Shown here: piece by piece, positions 9,680 to 21,265 of the stretch | Position numbering within the stretch: the stretch's first letter is position 1 | Layout of the letters: each line of letters begins with the position of its first letter | Source of the DNA: Ignelater luminosus | Lineage: Eukaryota > Arthropoda > Insecta > Coleoptera > Elateridae | Assembly (NCBI GenBank): GCA_011009095.1 | Contig: VTPC01000505.1 | Location: forward strand, 1-64,000 | Direction: 5' to 3' | Length of the DNA stretch: 64,000 nt | Made by a program: the position numbers and the translations under genes | The notes under the pieces: model-generated | The model's database searches: none | What the model was told of the DNA's origin: nothing | What the model saw: only the letters and a program-made list of their open reading frames with translations

Positions 9680-10310
9680 CATCTGGGAATGCAAGGCATA
9701 ACCACAACGAACTCTGTTTTGTTACTTTTTTCAGATTTTGGAGGCCATTTTGACCATGTTCCGGAGGTGATATCAAAAAAACTGAAACTACTCGTTTGTC
9801 TTATTTTTTGATGTAGAATACGATTCTAAAGTAAAAAAAAATTGTTTTAAATTTTCCAATTTTCGGCGGCTATTTTGACCATGTTCCCGAAGAGTTATCA
9901 AAAAACGAAGATACCACATGTTAGTTTTTGATGTAGAATTCAAATCTGAAGTCAAAATTTTAAAATTTGACAAAAAATGCGGACGGACAGACAGACAGGC
10001 AGACTTCGCAAATTCAGTAACGACTCCTTCGGAGTTCATTGAAAATCTGTAAAACATCAGGTATAATGAAATAATTTTGAGATTCATACCATTTTATTAC
10101 CTATAATTATTTAATAAAAGCGCCTTATACCCTAGAATATAGTTCATTTATAGATTGAAAACCCATTCTCACTATTTTCTGTAAAGTTTAGGTTTAATAC
10201 GAGCAGTTAAGTTATTACAGTGACAACGACGATTTGATGTTTTTGTATGAAACTTCTGTTTTTCCGTTACCTGTCTCAAATGTATTTAGTTACTACATTA
10301 TTAATTTATT
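9680..10310. repeat. dispersed element, family C copy 1 with shared flank
   Basis: It begins CATCTGGGAATGCAAGGCAT and passes through CATTTTGACCATGTTCC twice and GACAGACAGAC, ending near 10041 at CGGAGTTCATTG. The inner ends CAACGAACTC and GAGTTCATTG are inverted. The following 270 bp (to about 10310) also recur after the copy at 25866-26101, so the ancestral unit is larger than the inverted-repeat core. Other copies are listed separately. Confidence 0.75.
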
Positions 10311-10862
10311 ATGAAATAAATAATTGGGTTACGGGTATTATGTCACATAGTGTTGTGTCCCTTTTTGGCTCACTTGCGTGCAGTATATTGATTTGATTAA
10401 TTTTCAGAGTAACCGAGTTGTTTTTACAGAAGTTTATTTAATTTTAACAAGGCGTTGTTATATAGGTACTATTACACAATATTAAATAAACATACTAACT
10501 GCCTATACTGTTCTAGTACTAATAATGAATGATAAATGAATCTTAAAAAGCAAGTCTATAAAGCGCTTTTATATTCCTCGGTTGGTGTTGACGTGGTTTT
10601 TAGAATGTTATGTTTCCCACGTATATTTTAGAGAAAACAGTTACAATTACTTTAAAAATATAAGCGGATTGTCATAAAAATTCTTATGACTGACAGCTTG
10701 TAAAGCCTTAAAGTTAATCTTTTGAAAGGTGATTTGGAAAGTTCCTAATTACTAATACAAGTTCTGGAATGTTACAATACAGTTATAAAGTTTATAAATT
10801 TTGATTATTTAAATGAAACTTTGAATACAAATAAGAATAAAGAAATAAAGAAGAAATAAAAA

Positions 10863-11248
10863 CATCTGGGAATGCAAAGCATAACAACAACGAACTCCGT
10901 TTTGTTACTTTTTTCAGACTTCGGCAGCCATTTTGACCATGTTCCCGAGGTGATATCAAAAAACTGAAACTACTCGTTTGTATTATTTTTTGATGTAGAA
11001 TACGATTCTAAAGTAAAAAAAGATTTTGGAAATTTTTCAATTTTCGGCCGTCATTTTGACCATGTTCCCGATGAGTTATCAAAAAAACAAAAATACCACG
11101 TTATCTTTAGTTTTTGATGTAGAATCCAAATCTGAAGTCAAAATTTCAGAATCTGATAAACAATACGGACATACATACAGACATACAGCCATACAGACAG
11201 ACAGACAGACTTCGCAAATTCAGTAACGACTCCTTCGGCGTTCGTTGA
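10863..11248. repeat. dispersed element, family C copy 2
   Basis: Same order of blocks as 9680-10041: CATCTGGGAATGCAAAGCAT, CAACGAACTCCG, two CATTTTGACCATGTTCC blocks, a run of CAGACAGACAGACAGAC and the terminal TTCGTTG. The inverted ends CAACGAACTCCG and CGGCGTTCGTTG suggest a MITE. The short open frame inside (11026-11226) is repeat sequence, not a gene. Confidence 0.78.
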
Positions 11249-11852
11249 TAAGATATACAGGTACGCAACAATAGTCTGCATTGCTAAAATGTCTAATATT
11301 GTTACAAAGTTTTTCGTTGTTGTTAGTATTTAAGGTCTAAATAATTAATACTTAATTATATAAATTAAACATCAATGATTATAACAAGAAATGAACGACA
11401 AAATTAAAAATCTTGTGTAAACTACTAGGTTTCGTTCATAAATAAAAAGAATACTAGAGTATTTATCCATAAAGATTAATCAGAGTAGAGAAATCGCAAC
11501 GCGCTCCAATTGTACAATTTTCTGAACGCTTTGGAGCAGAGCTCTAAACACAAAAATTGTATAGAAATGTATCCTAACCTATATTTACATTAAAAGTTTC
11601 GAAAAAGATGAGCAATAAGAATAATGTGAGTGTAATAAAGATAACGCTCAGGACATTTGTACTTTCAAAATCTGAACGCGATTAGAGTTTTATTTAGTGA
11701 TCTCTACTGTCATTTGAAAAGCATGCATGATTTTGAATATAACAAAATGATGTGTTCTGTGCAAGAATGTAGCCACACTACTTTCAACTTAACAAATCAA
11801 ATGCATGGCAAATCCTCATCTAAAATCAACGTAAATGGTTTATAGTAAAGAT

Positions 11853-12235
11853 GTGTATACTCCGTTCACGATGTTTCTGGATCGTAACAGGCCATGCTTT
11901 CATTTTGTTAAGTTGGAAATGTTTTTTTTAATTGTCATACCTGCAGCTGCATTTGACGTGTTGCACGACCAAAAATTTTGCATAAACGTTTAGTATCGAT
12001 TAGTTTTGTTTTGTTAAAAAGAAATGAAGTTTTTCTTATATTTACAGAGTTACAAAAAAATAGACAACGGCGTGAGGTTAAACTGTCATAAAATTATAAC
12101 CTTAAAGCACACTAAGCGTCAATAAGATTTTACAAGCCGAGTTAATAGATGAACAGTCCGGTTTACATTACTCAAACTGTCATTCTTCCACAGCTACATA
12201 CGACCCAGAAACATCGTGAACGCTCTATATACACC
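11853..12235. repeat. inverted-repeat element
   Basis: GTATACTCCGTTCACGATGT near 11855 is matched in inverse by ACATCGTGAACGCTCTATATAC near 12212-12233, and the inner GTTTCTGGATCGTA pairs with TACGACCCAGAAAC. A second weaker inverted pair (AACTTAACAAA near 11786 and TTTGTTAAGTT near 11908) overlaps the left side. No coding content; probable MITE. Confidence 0.65.
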
Positions 12236-12654
12236 AACTATAGTCTGTTTAAATGCTTTAATATATAGATACCCTGGTTAAACTGTGTAACTGGTACTTT
12301 TTATTCATTCGTTTTTATGTTTGTAAGTCTAAAGAACTAATTAAAACTAATAATAACACAATCTAAAGATTTATTCAGGAGGAATTATCAATCTTTTTAC
12401 CCGAAGCAGTGCCAAATTAAAGAATTTTACTAATGCATTCAGAAGCAGCGACTTAAATGACAGAATCTACATCTGATATGAAAATATTTTATGAAAGTTT
12501 ATTTCATTGTACTTATTTAACCCACAGACAATCGTGCTGCGGAGACTGTAAGGTTGCAGTTTCTATTTGATCAATGATTAATCCGAAATGGTAAGCAAAT
12601 ATTTGTTAAAGTTCATTTTATAGTTCAATATTTTAGAGAAAGGTTACCAAACAG

Positions 12655-13150
12655 CACCCGTGTTGATCATATGGGGAAGTTGGTTAGACGCCGCCGTCTA
12701 TACTATGCATATAATTATGGGGATTTTAAAAAAGTTGTCTTGGAAGTACCATCCTTAAATAGTAAGGCAGTAAAAGACTGCCAAACTATCCTGAAACAGT
12801 AAAAATTGCAAAACAATGTAGCTTTCTTAAAAGCAATTGCAGTTTTGTAAGTAAAGCGGTAAAATCTCTTGAAGCACAGGCAGTTCTCTTGGTGGAATCT
12901 GTGAAAATAATTACTATTTTAAAAATAGCATTTGTGCTATCTCTGGAAATATCGGACAAATAGTAACAACAAAATTAGAAAAAGTTTTACCAAAAAATGA
13001 GGGATTCTAGATAGTATATAAAATATCAAATGTTTTGGGTGGCGAAACCTTTAATGATTTAAACATACATAGATCCAGCTATTATAGTTAGTTCAAATAT
13101 ATATGCAGCTATAACAAGTGTTGACGTAGAAAGAAGTTTTTCTGCTTTTT
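12655..13150 (+). pseudogene. decayed hAT transposase, second family
   Basis: Three frames carry successive pieces. WGSWLDAAVYYAYNYGDFKK is near 12671-12730, as in the TRWgTWLeAa..Y motif of hAT catalytic domains. KAVKSLEAQAVLLVESVKII follows near 12855-12915. Last is AAITSVDVERSFSAF near 13105-13150, the start of the hAT dimerisation domain (SVDVERSFS). Stops and at least two frameshifts separate them. It differs from the minus-strand hAT relic at 4526-5505, so two hAT lineages have invaded. The 3' end runs into a T-rich tract at 13146-13200. Confidence 0.68.
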
Positions 13151-14833
13151 TTTGGTTTTTTTTGCTTAAGTTGGTGCTTTTCTTGTTTATTTTGATGCTT
13201 TTTTAAAGCAATATCTTGTGCCTTTTTAACCATTTATTTTGGGATTTTCTGTGCTTAAACATCCGGCCCCTACTTATAACAAACATAAAAAGATCATTCG
13301 CAACTATTTCAGATATACATACGGCGTCGTTCATGAAATAATAAGTAATAATTTTTTATACAATTCTTTTATTCTGAAGTAAGACTTCACTATATATTTC
13401 AAATAAGCAGTAAATAAAAATGCAACTTTCTGATAAGATTTTTTTTTGATTCCGAGTCGAATGCTTATTCAAACATGAAAAAAATATTTTTAATTTCTTC
13501 CAATCCCCGTGTAAGGGTGGCGAGGATGGGAGTGATTTTTCATGTCCACAAACAATTTTCGATAGAGGATCAAATACAAAAGATATTAGGAGTTCCCATT
13601 TAAATTTTCAAAACTACCTCTCATTCCACCCCCAAGTGGGGGTGAGGGTGGTTTTCACGTGTCATGTTTAAATAGATCGTTAAAAATAAAAGAACCCATA
13701 TTTCGCAACTTTTTAATCTAAAGCACACGTATATACAGTAATTGATTAGTTTCATTATAAAACTGAATATTCTCAACTTGAAATTGATTATTCCCATCTT
13801 GAAATTGATTATTCCCAATTTGAAATTGATTGTTCTCAATTTAAAGTTGAAAAGGTATAGTTGAAGAAGTAGGTAAATATAGGTATCTAAGGGTATCTTG
13901 AAATCTGAAAAGCACATTTTAATAACCAATAGGAGAATTTCAAAAAGAGAAATTCAATTAATTTGACATCTCAGAAAGTATAGTATTGAAGATTAGAAAT
14001 GTTACTTAGGTATAATTTTTGTAAAGATGAGATGTATCTTTAGAAAGATTTTTACAAATTATTAAATTATCAATAACCATTGACATCAACCGACATTCCT
14101 CTTTCTGCTTATAACCCATTAGTTTTTGACTAAGACTGTATTGTTTTAAAGCCGTCTGAAACTGATTGTCTTGCTCCTTTAGAATTTGAGAAGTTTTAGT
14201 TTGCTATCTATCACATGCTGAAAACTGTTTAGAACTTCTGCTGTAGTAATGAATATAAGTTCATACAATTATGTGATTTCCCCTACTTGCCAATTTAGAT
14301 TAAAATCGACAATATGTAATTCAAAAGTAATTAAATAGTAATTCGATTGCTTTTACCAAATAGTTTGTAATTTAAATACTTTGCTTGGAAAGTAATTTTG
14401 CCACATTGTGATTTAATTATTTTTACGAAAAGAAATTGTAATTGGTAATTAGATACTTTTAAAAAGTAATTTACCCAGCTCTCGTTATGTCAACTAATCA
14501 GGAGTTATTTCATTGACATTACGCCGTCATGCTAACTGCTCCTGAACACAAGCATTCTTAAGTTAGAATATGTCTTCCTTTTTTTCAGGCCCAGTGTAGT
14601 ATCAAAACTGTTTAGGAAACATCACACTGTAGCTATTATGGTTCTGCACTCGCTCGCGGTAATAATAATTATTGAGTGCATTCAGCAAAAAAAGCGACTA
14701 TTGCTACCGCTACCTATCGCTGCTTCGGCCGATATATAACCTACCTATTCCATGAATCAGTCCGATCAACAAAGCATCGTGTTACAAATTGAAAAACCAA
14801 GAAAAGATGAAAAACTGAGTAAAACAATATTGT
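13151..14833. other. intergenic stretch with low-complexity and hairpin DNA
   Basis: No gene is recognised. A GC-rich hairpin CACCCCCAAGTGGGGGTG lies at about 13627-13644. A partial copy of the 15441 MITE family ends near 14555 (CTGCTCCTGAACACA). The remainder is AT-rich. Confidence 0.5.
13778..13840. repeat. 21-bp tandem repeat, three units
   Basis: Three consecutive copies of TTGAAATTGATTATTCCCA plus two variable bases (21-bp period), with a fourth degenerate half unit to about 13850. In one minus frame this reads as a seven-residue repeat (INFKLGI), a consequence of the period rather than evidence of a protein. Confidence 0.85.
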
Positions 14834-15419
14834 AATGGGCTTGTTTCATGTGTTAGATGTATGAATTTTGCTACGTATTTTCCATTAAATAAGGGCTACT
14901 TTTCTACTTTTATAAAAGCAGTTTTTGTTTTCGTTTTTAAATAGCATCAAATAAAAAATTGTAATTAAATTCAAACGTTGTGCTCAAAAGCTCCAACCAG
15001 ATTATTTTTATTGCTGTGTTGTTAGTTCTTTCTACAACTTCAAACAATTTATATAAAATAATAGATACGAAGTCGCTTTTAACAAATTCTACTTTTATTT
15101 CTTGTTTATTAATAATTATTATTTTTATTATCAGTAGAATAATAATAAAAAGAAATGATTAAAAACACAACACAAACATATACAAACGAGTAACACAAAT
15201 TAATTTGAAAGTTTATGTTAGAAGGTGAGGTTACAAACAGATTAAAATACCGGCAATAGTACCGGCATCTGGCATTTTAGTGACTACAGCTGCGATGGTC
15301 AATGACGTCAGCTACGATCAAAAATTTAAACTTTATTAATTTGTTTCGCGGAAAAAAATAATTTAGATCCTACTTATAATGAACTATGAATGAATTAAAA
15401 ATTGTGAAATGAGCCTATT
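14834..15419. repeat. dispersed DNA element, family A copy 2
   Basis: Second copy of the 2073-2802 element. It starts AATGGGCTTGTTTCATG and ends with the inverted complement GAAATGAGCCTATT at 15419. Internal matches include AGGGCTACTTTTCT, ACTTTTATTTCTTG and TACAGCTGCGATGGTCAATG. It is shorter than copy 1, apparently by internal deletion. Confidence 0.7.
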
Positions 15420-15440
15420 CTCTCTCACCCAAACACTCCT

Positions 15441-15605
15441 TGTGTTCAGGAGCAAGCAGTAATTAGCAGTGCTGTCGGTGAAGGGTTTCTCATAGTATAT
15501 ACTATGGGTTTCTGGACAATCGGCAGCTAACATCAATTTTCGTAAAAGCAAAGGCAACACTTTTAAAAGCCCTTTCTTTGATGCTGATTACTGCTCCTGA
15601 ACACA
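15441..15605. mobile_element. short MITE, family D (TGTGTTCAGGAGCA ends)
   Basis: TGTGTTCAGGAGCAAGCAGT at the left is mirrored by GCTGATTACTGCTCCTGAAC and ACA at the right. About 165 bp, no coding content. Related copies lie at 30227-30323 and 34381-34510, with partial ones near 14500-14555, 25355-25460 and 55711-55898. I found no convincing target duplication. Confidence 0.8.
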
Positions 15606-16244
15606 AATATTTACCCAACCCGAACCGGACACCGAATTGGTCGATCGACTTGGCTCGCTTTCCCCCACTTTATCTTTGTGGGTTTTCCACATTTTTGTTA
15701 ATTATCAGAACCATCGTGATTGTGGTGCGTACATGTGCGTGAACGATTTATTTCGTTTATATTTAATAGTGCCAAAGCTACCGTAAGTAATAGTACTATA
15801 GTTTGTTTTTAAATAATAGAATTCGAGTAGGCTTTGCTTTTCTTTATTTTTGCAGTGTAGAAACAGATTCAAGTTAATAATCCCACGTTAATTAAAATTA
15901 CTAAATATAAATAAATTTTATGTTAAATTTTCTTATAATATTCAAAAAATGATAAATATATAAATTATGTCGTAATAATTAAGAAGAGGTTAGCAAATAA
16001 AAATATTTTAATATAATTTTTTTAATAACAATACTTTTCTGTTAATGGCTGTGACATTTAGATGACAGATACTTAACCTAAAAGTTTGATCTAGTAAGTT
16101 TTTTTATCGAACAGTCCTACTTACATGAGGCCTGTTCATTTGGGATTAGTGTTCTTACACTTAACTGACTTAACTGTAAGATAGGTGATTAGCCGTAAAA
16201 TGCTATTTATACAAGGTTGCTCTACATTACATTACTACAATATA

Positions 16245-17114
16245 CAGGTGTAAACGAAATGGCGGAAAAAAACTAAAGTACGTTATTCTGTGCTCAAAAA
16301 TAAGACGAAATTTTCTATACCAATTTGACCTTAACTGCCTATTTTTCAAAATATTAGCAATTAAAACTTTTTAAATTAGCTACCATTGTTAATAACGTGT
16401 AACGTTGCAATATTTTCAAAAGGCATTTCTTGCAAGGAATTTATCATTTCAAGAAGTGAATTACTAGTACACTAGTACAAAAAAACTATAAACGGTACGT
16501 AATTAGTGATTTTTACGTTTAAGTTCTGTTTAAACATTAATATTTTGTTGTATTTATTAAGAATACGGAATCAACTAAAACTCATGTCACACTATCAGTC
16601 AGTTTGCTCAAACTTGACTATCAGTCTGAAACAATGACGTCGTACCCATAGTTTGGTCAAATTTTCTAAGTTTTAGAGACGTTTTTAAATCCATCAGTCT
16701 ATTTGATGCGATAGCTTACGTGACGGGCTAAATTTGAAAATAGTAAAGCAGGCGCGAAGCTCAGAAGGTTATAGCGGGTTATTCGTCTTTTTTTTGCTTT
16801 TCATTTATTTTCATTCTGCTTCAATGCTAATCTTAATGTTGAAACAGCTACTACCGCTTTTTTTGTTCATATTTACAAAATAATATCAACTTACCTGGTG
16901 TTTTGTAACTTGAGTTTGTCAGTTTTTGATGTCATCATTCTAAACTGATAGTCAAGTTTGATCAAATTATTTGATAATGTGACCTGGGCTTAACAATTTA
17001 CGACTTCCAATAACTTCTTTAAGATAATGTTAACAGCAAAATGGGGTTTTCTGTTTATTTTTTACCGTAGAATACCGTACTGAAGTTTTTTCCCGCCATT
17101 TTGTTTACACCCTG
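16245..17114. mobile_element. TA-flanked MITE carrying a nested inverted-repeat element
   Basis: The termini CAGGTGTAAACGAAATGGCG (16245) and the inverse of CAGGGTGTAAACAAAATGGC (ending 17114) are inverted repeats of roughly 50 bp, flanked by TA on both sides as in Tc1/mariner insertions. Inside, at about 16583-16986, a second inverted pair (GTCACACTATC..AAACTTGACTATCAGT and its complement) marks another element inserted later. No transposase sequence. Confidence 0.78.
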
Positions 17115-18631
17115 TATAATATCATATTGTTGCAGATAGAATTTCATCATAGAAACGAAAAATAAATGCAAAAATAGGAACAATGTGTGTATTTTTAAAA
17201 CTTTCATTAAAAGATGAGTATATTTTAAGAATTGGTGCGCAACCACGTCCCTAACCTATATGTGCAGTAGGTGTAACAGGATTTTTTCATGCTTCCCGTG
17301 ACATTTTGGATTTTATATATAATTTACGATCTTCTACATTAACTACATGTTTTCTACATTAATTTTTCTACCTCAAGATGTAGAAAATTGTAGAATATAT
17401 TTTTTTTACATTTAGTTTTACAAATGAAATGAAGCGAACACTCTAGTGCATGCACTTTTTATACTCAGTGCATTCCACTTTCCCACATGAACATCGTACA
17501 AGTATTACACTTTTCAAATTGTAAACAAAACAGACCTAGGCGCTCGGTTACACAAAAATATAATTTGATTACTGATCAAGCTGATTAGTTGATTAGCCGA
17601 TCTGATTGGATAAGTCTGAATATTTCACTACTTCTGATTGGTTAATCAATTGATCAAGTGGTTGATCAATCGATCAAGCATTTATATGTTGTTCATTGTT
17701 TAAACTATTACCCCTATATCTTGGATGTCAGATGTTTGCCGTTAATTTTAAAATTAATGTTGAAATGCTAGAAAACAAACACAAACAGCACTGTACCACT
17801 GCAAGGTAGCTTATCAACTAAGATCATAAATAACGGATTTAAGGTGATTTTGGGTGGTTTAAACTAAGATGCACCTAAGCACTAATTGTTACACACAGAC
17901 CATACTGCCTGTTCAAACAATTGCACTTCTTAGGAATGGAAAATTTCTCATTATTTTACAGAAAGATATCCTGACAATGAAGTAAAAGAATTTATTCAAA
18001 AAATTTTGAAAACCTATTTAAATCACAAGTTTTGTTTGAACTGTTAGGGGCTTAGTAATAATTGTTTCCTGCTCAAAGGTTTTGTATACAATCCTTTCAG
18101 GAATTTCTCTCATATATATTTTTTATTGATGTTAAGAGAAATTTTCTTAGCAGGTAAAGAAATTATCTTTGGAAAGTTTAAATAGCTACTTAAGTCATAA
18201 ATTTTGTTGTCAATTACTTGATGTATTATTTTACCTACATTGGCTCCGAGTGCACTGATTCATCTTGTGTTACACCTTACAGTCACACAACTTAATTGAC
18301 CAGCAGAATAAACAAAGATAACAAGATAACAACTGCTTCATGTTCGTTGGAATTTAGAAGTTGCTGCAATTAATTGTCACATGTTCTCAGTGATATCCGA
18401 CATCAGCACATGTTTTGAATTTGAACAATCTTATTTGATAATTATTGAAAGTTTAATTTTCCCCCTTTGCAGCATCTTGCTTGCTTGGTATTAATTTTGT
18501 ATTACTGTCTCATTCCATTCAAAATACCTGAATTCAAGTTTGGCAGTAACTGTAAAACAAAACTGGAAAAAACCAAAATTTTGAAAATAATAAATGAGAC
18601 TATGATTATCCTATTTGAAAATTGCACCTAA
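17115..18631. other. AT-rich intergenic stretch
   Basis: No gene is seen. Positions 17560-17690 are rich in GATCA/TTGAT words (GGTTGATCAATCGATCAAG near 17661), a degenerate simple repeat. TAGAAAA/TCTACA words cluster near 17330-17395. Confidence 0.45.
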
Positions 18632-19109
18632 GAGCCGTTTGACACGGTAATATTTCTTGTACAATATTTCAATGTAAATTTAATTTAAGAAAATTTAAAA
18701 GCGTGTCATACAGATTTGTAAACATTGATTTAAAGTTTGAAGCAAACATTGAGAATATTTTAAAATCTTTTTATTTATTTGTTAAAAATGCGTCAATATC
18801 TGCGCAGAATGCAAATTTTTGCAAACCATGCTAAAGACGCTAACTTAACCTTTACGTTTTTATTTCTCTTTAAACTTGCTAATATTAATATTATTGTACC
18901 AACACCAGCTCTGGTATAATATAGTAGATTGATATGGTTTATATCAATTTTTAAGGTTTCAGGAGTTTGAATAACCCGAATAACAACTTACGAAAATCTT
19001 AGGTTAGCACTTCAAATTATTGTAAACCAGCTGTAAATACACTGTACCCGCGAAATTCAAACATTAAACGTCATTTTGGTAACGACAACACGAGAAAACG
19101 CAATTCACT

Positions 19110-20369
19110 CAGTGATGTGCGTGTCAACAATGTCGACATCAACAATTCATTCTTGACATGTCAATAATAAGAATTGTTGACATGACCTTATTGATGTCAA
19201 CTATGTCAACAATTTAGACATTATAAATGCACATGCGCAAAGCTGTTAAACTTGACTTTTCCTTTATTATTTAAATCTTAAATAGTCTATTACAATAATT
19301 TTTATTTGACTTAAAGTATGTGAGGGCAAATATGAGGCACAGGGAATTGTGAGATGCTTAAGTACGTTCAAGTCTAACGTACGCATAGAATAATTTTGAT
19401 TAGAAAAAAGATAAATGCTAGGATGTTGTTCATCATGTTAGCATTTGTTTTTTCAATTAATAAAATCTTTTGCATTAAGATACCTATGTATACTAATTGT
19501 CACATTGCTAGAATTGCCCCCACCACAGTTTATACCTTACAGAATCAGTTGGATCGCTTCCCCTACACTTTGTCTTCCACTTCAAGAAACTCGCGGTCTA
19601 TGCGCAGAGCACTATTTTCTGTCCAGAAGTAGAGGGATGAAAAACCTAACCTTAACCTTCAAAGAAATAATCTCATAAAAGATTGTATTATTTAAATGAA
19701 ATCAACTTGCATATTCTGTAAGTGAATTTGTGAAATTGTTGAGTGTTGGTAAGTTACATTAGTTGTGAAATTTGAATATCAACTGCATATATAACCTCCC
19801 CTACAAGCGCGCGGTCTACAGTTTAGCGTGCGCAGACCGAAAACCAGGAACACTAAAGATCAAAAAAACCGCTCTGAGTGATCTAACTGATTCTGTAAGG
19901 TATAAATTGTGCCCCCACATATCCGAACTAAAAATCTTAGAATGGGCTTATGGAGCTATGAGTAAACATACTTGTAATTTTACTGATTCCATGGAAATAA
20001 GAATAAATACATAGGATTTAGTTTTTTAATGCCATTTTATTTAAATAATATTTTGGTTTTTCTCTTTCATCTTCAGTTACTGTCACAGTCTTTTATAACT
20101 GAAAACCCAATTCATCAAAATTCTTATTCTTGGGCCTTTCAGCCATTTTGATTCTTGAATTGTCTTGAACATCTTATTAATGATCTTATTAGACATTTTA
20201 GCTTATTTCAGCACCTGTGTTTACAGGTTAGGTTTAACGAAAAATGTGCAGAATCCTATTTTATTTGCAAAGTTGACACATTGTCGACATTGTTGACATT
20301 TTTGACGTGAAAAATCAATTGTTGACAAATTGTCAACAATCATTGTTGACGTGTCAACGCACATCACTG
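19110..20369. mobile_element. hAT-type non-autonomous element nested in the 18632 element
   Basis: The ends CAGTGATGTGCGTGTCAAC and its inverse (CAACGCACATCACTG) are inverted repeats rich in GTTGACA words. The 8-bp flanks AATTCACT (19102-19109) and AATTGACT (20370-20377) differ at one base and are the target duplication. A further inverted pair (GCCCCCACCACAGTTTATAC near 19514 and its complement ending near 19919) sits inside. The short open frames here do not resemble a transposase. Confidence 0.85.
19514..19919. repeat. innermost inverted-repeat pair
   Basis: TATACCTTACAGAATCAGTT at about 19531-19550 and its complement at about 19883-19902 (one mismatch), with CCCCCAC at each outer edge, form arms of about 45 bp some 400 bp apart. 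This suggests either a third insertion or a structured internal part of the hAT element. Confidence 0.65.
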
Positions 20370-20659
20370 AATTGACTCATTTTTGAATTTAAATCTATAA
20401 CCGTGTCATACAGAATACATTTTTTACATTAATATTGATATTATTTTTCTAGCAAGTGTTTGTGGTAAAATTTACAATAAATTTTAATGCATTTTTTATT
20501 TGAAAAATATTACCGTGTCAAACGGCTCTAACATTGAAATTAGTGACTGTTACAACAAGAATTTGAATTATGTAATCTTGGTTCTCCAATGTACAATAAT
20601 AATCTCTTTTAATATATGCTAAAAGAGTTTCAAAATTTCAGTTTTGCAAATAAAAAACA

Positions 20660-20800
20660 TGGAACCCAAAAAAATTCTGGAACCAGAACCGGAACCTTTA
20701 CTTTTAAACCACATAGAACCGGAACCTGAACCTAAACCTATATTTCTAAAATAAGTAGAACCGAAACCGGAACCGGAACCCTTATTTCAAAAGGGTTCTA
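20660..20800. repeat. degenerate (GGAACC)n repeat
   Basis: Clusters of GGAACC, CCGGAACC and GAACCTAAACC recur about 15 times between short AT-rich spacers. No open frame uses it, and it is not obviously linked to the UBE2Z promoter further right. Confidence 0.75.
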
Positions 20801-20899
20801 GTACCTGGTTTTAGGACACCCGTTAGAATTTGCTTACACACATTAATAGATCGCAGTCGCGCTAAACCTAGTCGCTATATTTAACTCTTACTCGTTGCG

Positions 20900-21091
20900 G
20901 TCTTAAAATCCCAAATCGTCATCATGGTCATCATCAAAACGAGATTGGCCGCTATCCGTCATGTACATCATGTAAACCTTAAAGATTACATTGTTTTGAA
21001 GATTATTGTTGAAGTTATTTTCGGTTTTTCGGTGATTGGCAAATATCAGGTTGGCGTGTAGTCCTTATATTTGTGGTTACTTGATTTTAAG
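20900..21091 (+). promoter_or_regulatory. possible 5' UTR exon of the UBE2Z gene
   Basis: A less AT-rich stretch before the first coding exon ends in a good donor, AAG/GTAATT at 21091/21092. If joined to the acceptor at 21263, the spliced transcript reads TAAGTT directly before the ATG, putting an in-frame stop two codons upstream and supporting that ATG as the start. No transcript evidence; inference only. Confidence 0.35.
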
Positions 21092-21265
21092 GTAATTAAA
21101 TTAATATTTCCCCATAAAAATTAGACGTAATGTGCAATGAATTTAAGATTTATAAAAGTTTAAAATGTGTAAGGATTGCTGGTAATTAGAACATATAGAA
21201 AAAGCACTACAATGTTTTTTAACGTTGTAAATTTTATATAAATAATAATTATTATTATTTCAGTT

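Larger units (their letters stand above)
18632..20528. mobile_element. TAA-flanked DNA element, outermost of a nest
   Basis: GAGCCGTTTGACACGGTAAT at 18632 is mirrored at 20528 by its exact complement (ATTACCGTGTCAAACGGCTC). TAA flanks both ends (18629-18631, 20529-20531), a three-base duplication of the kind made by PIF/Harbinger elements; the superfamily call is inference. Its interior is interrupted by a complete hAT-type element at 19110-20369, leaving roughly 640 bp of its own sequence without coding capacity. Confidence 0.82.

Noticed and set aside
20923-21063. 46-codon + frame upstream of UBE2Z starting MVIIKTRL
   Set aside because: Not in frame with the UBE2Z start after splicing and no similarity; at most an upstream ORF.
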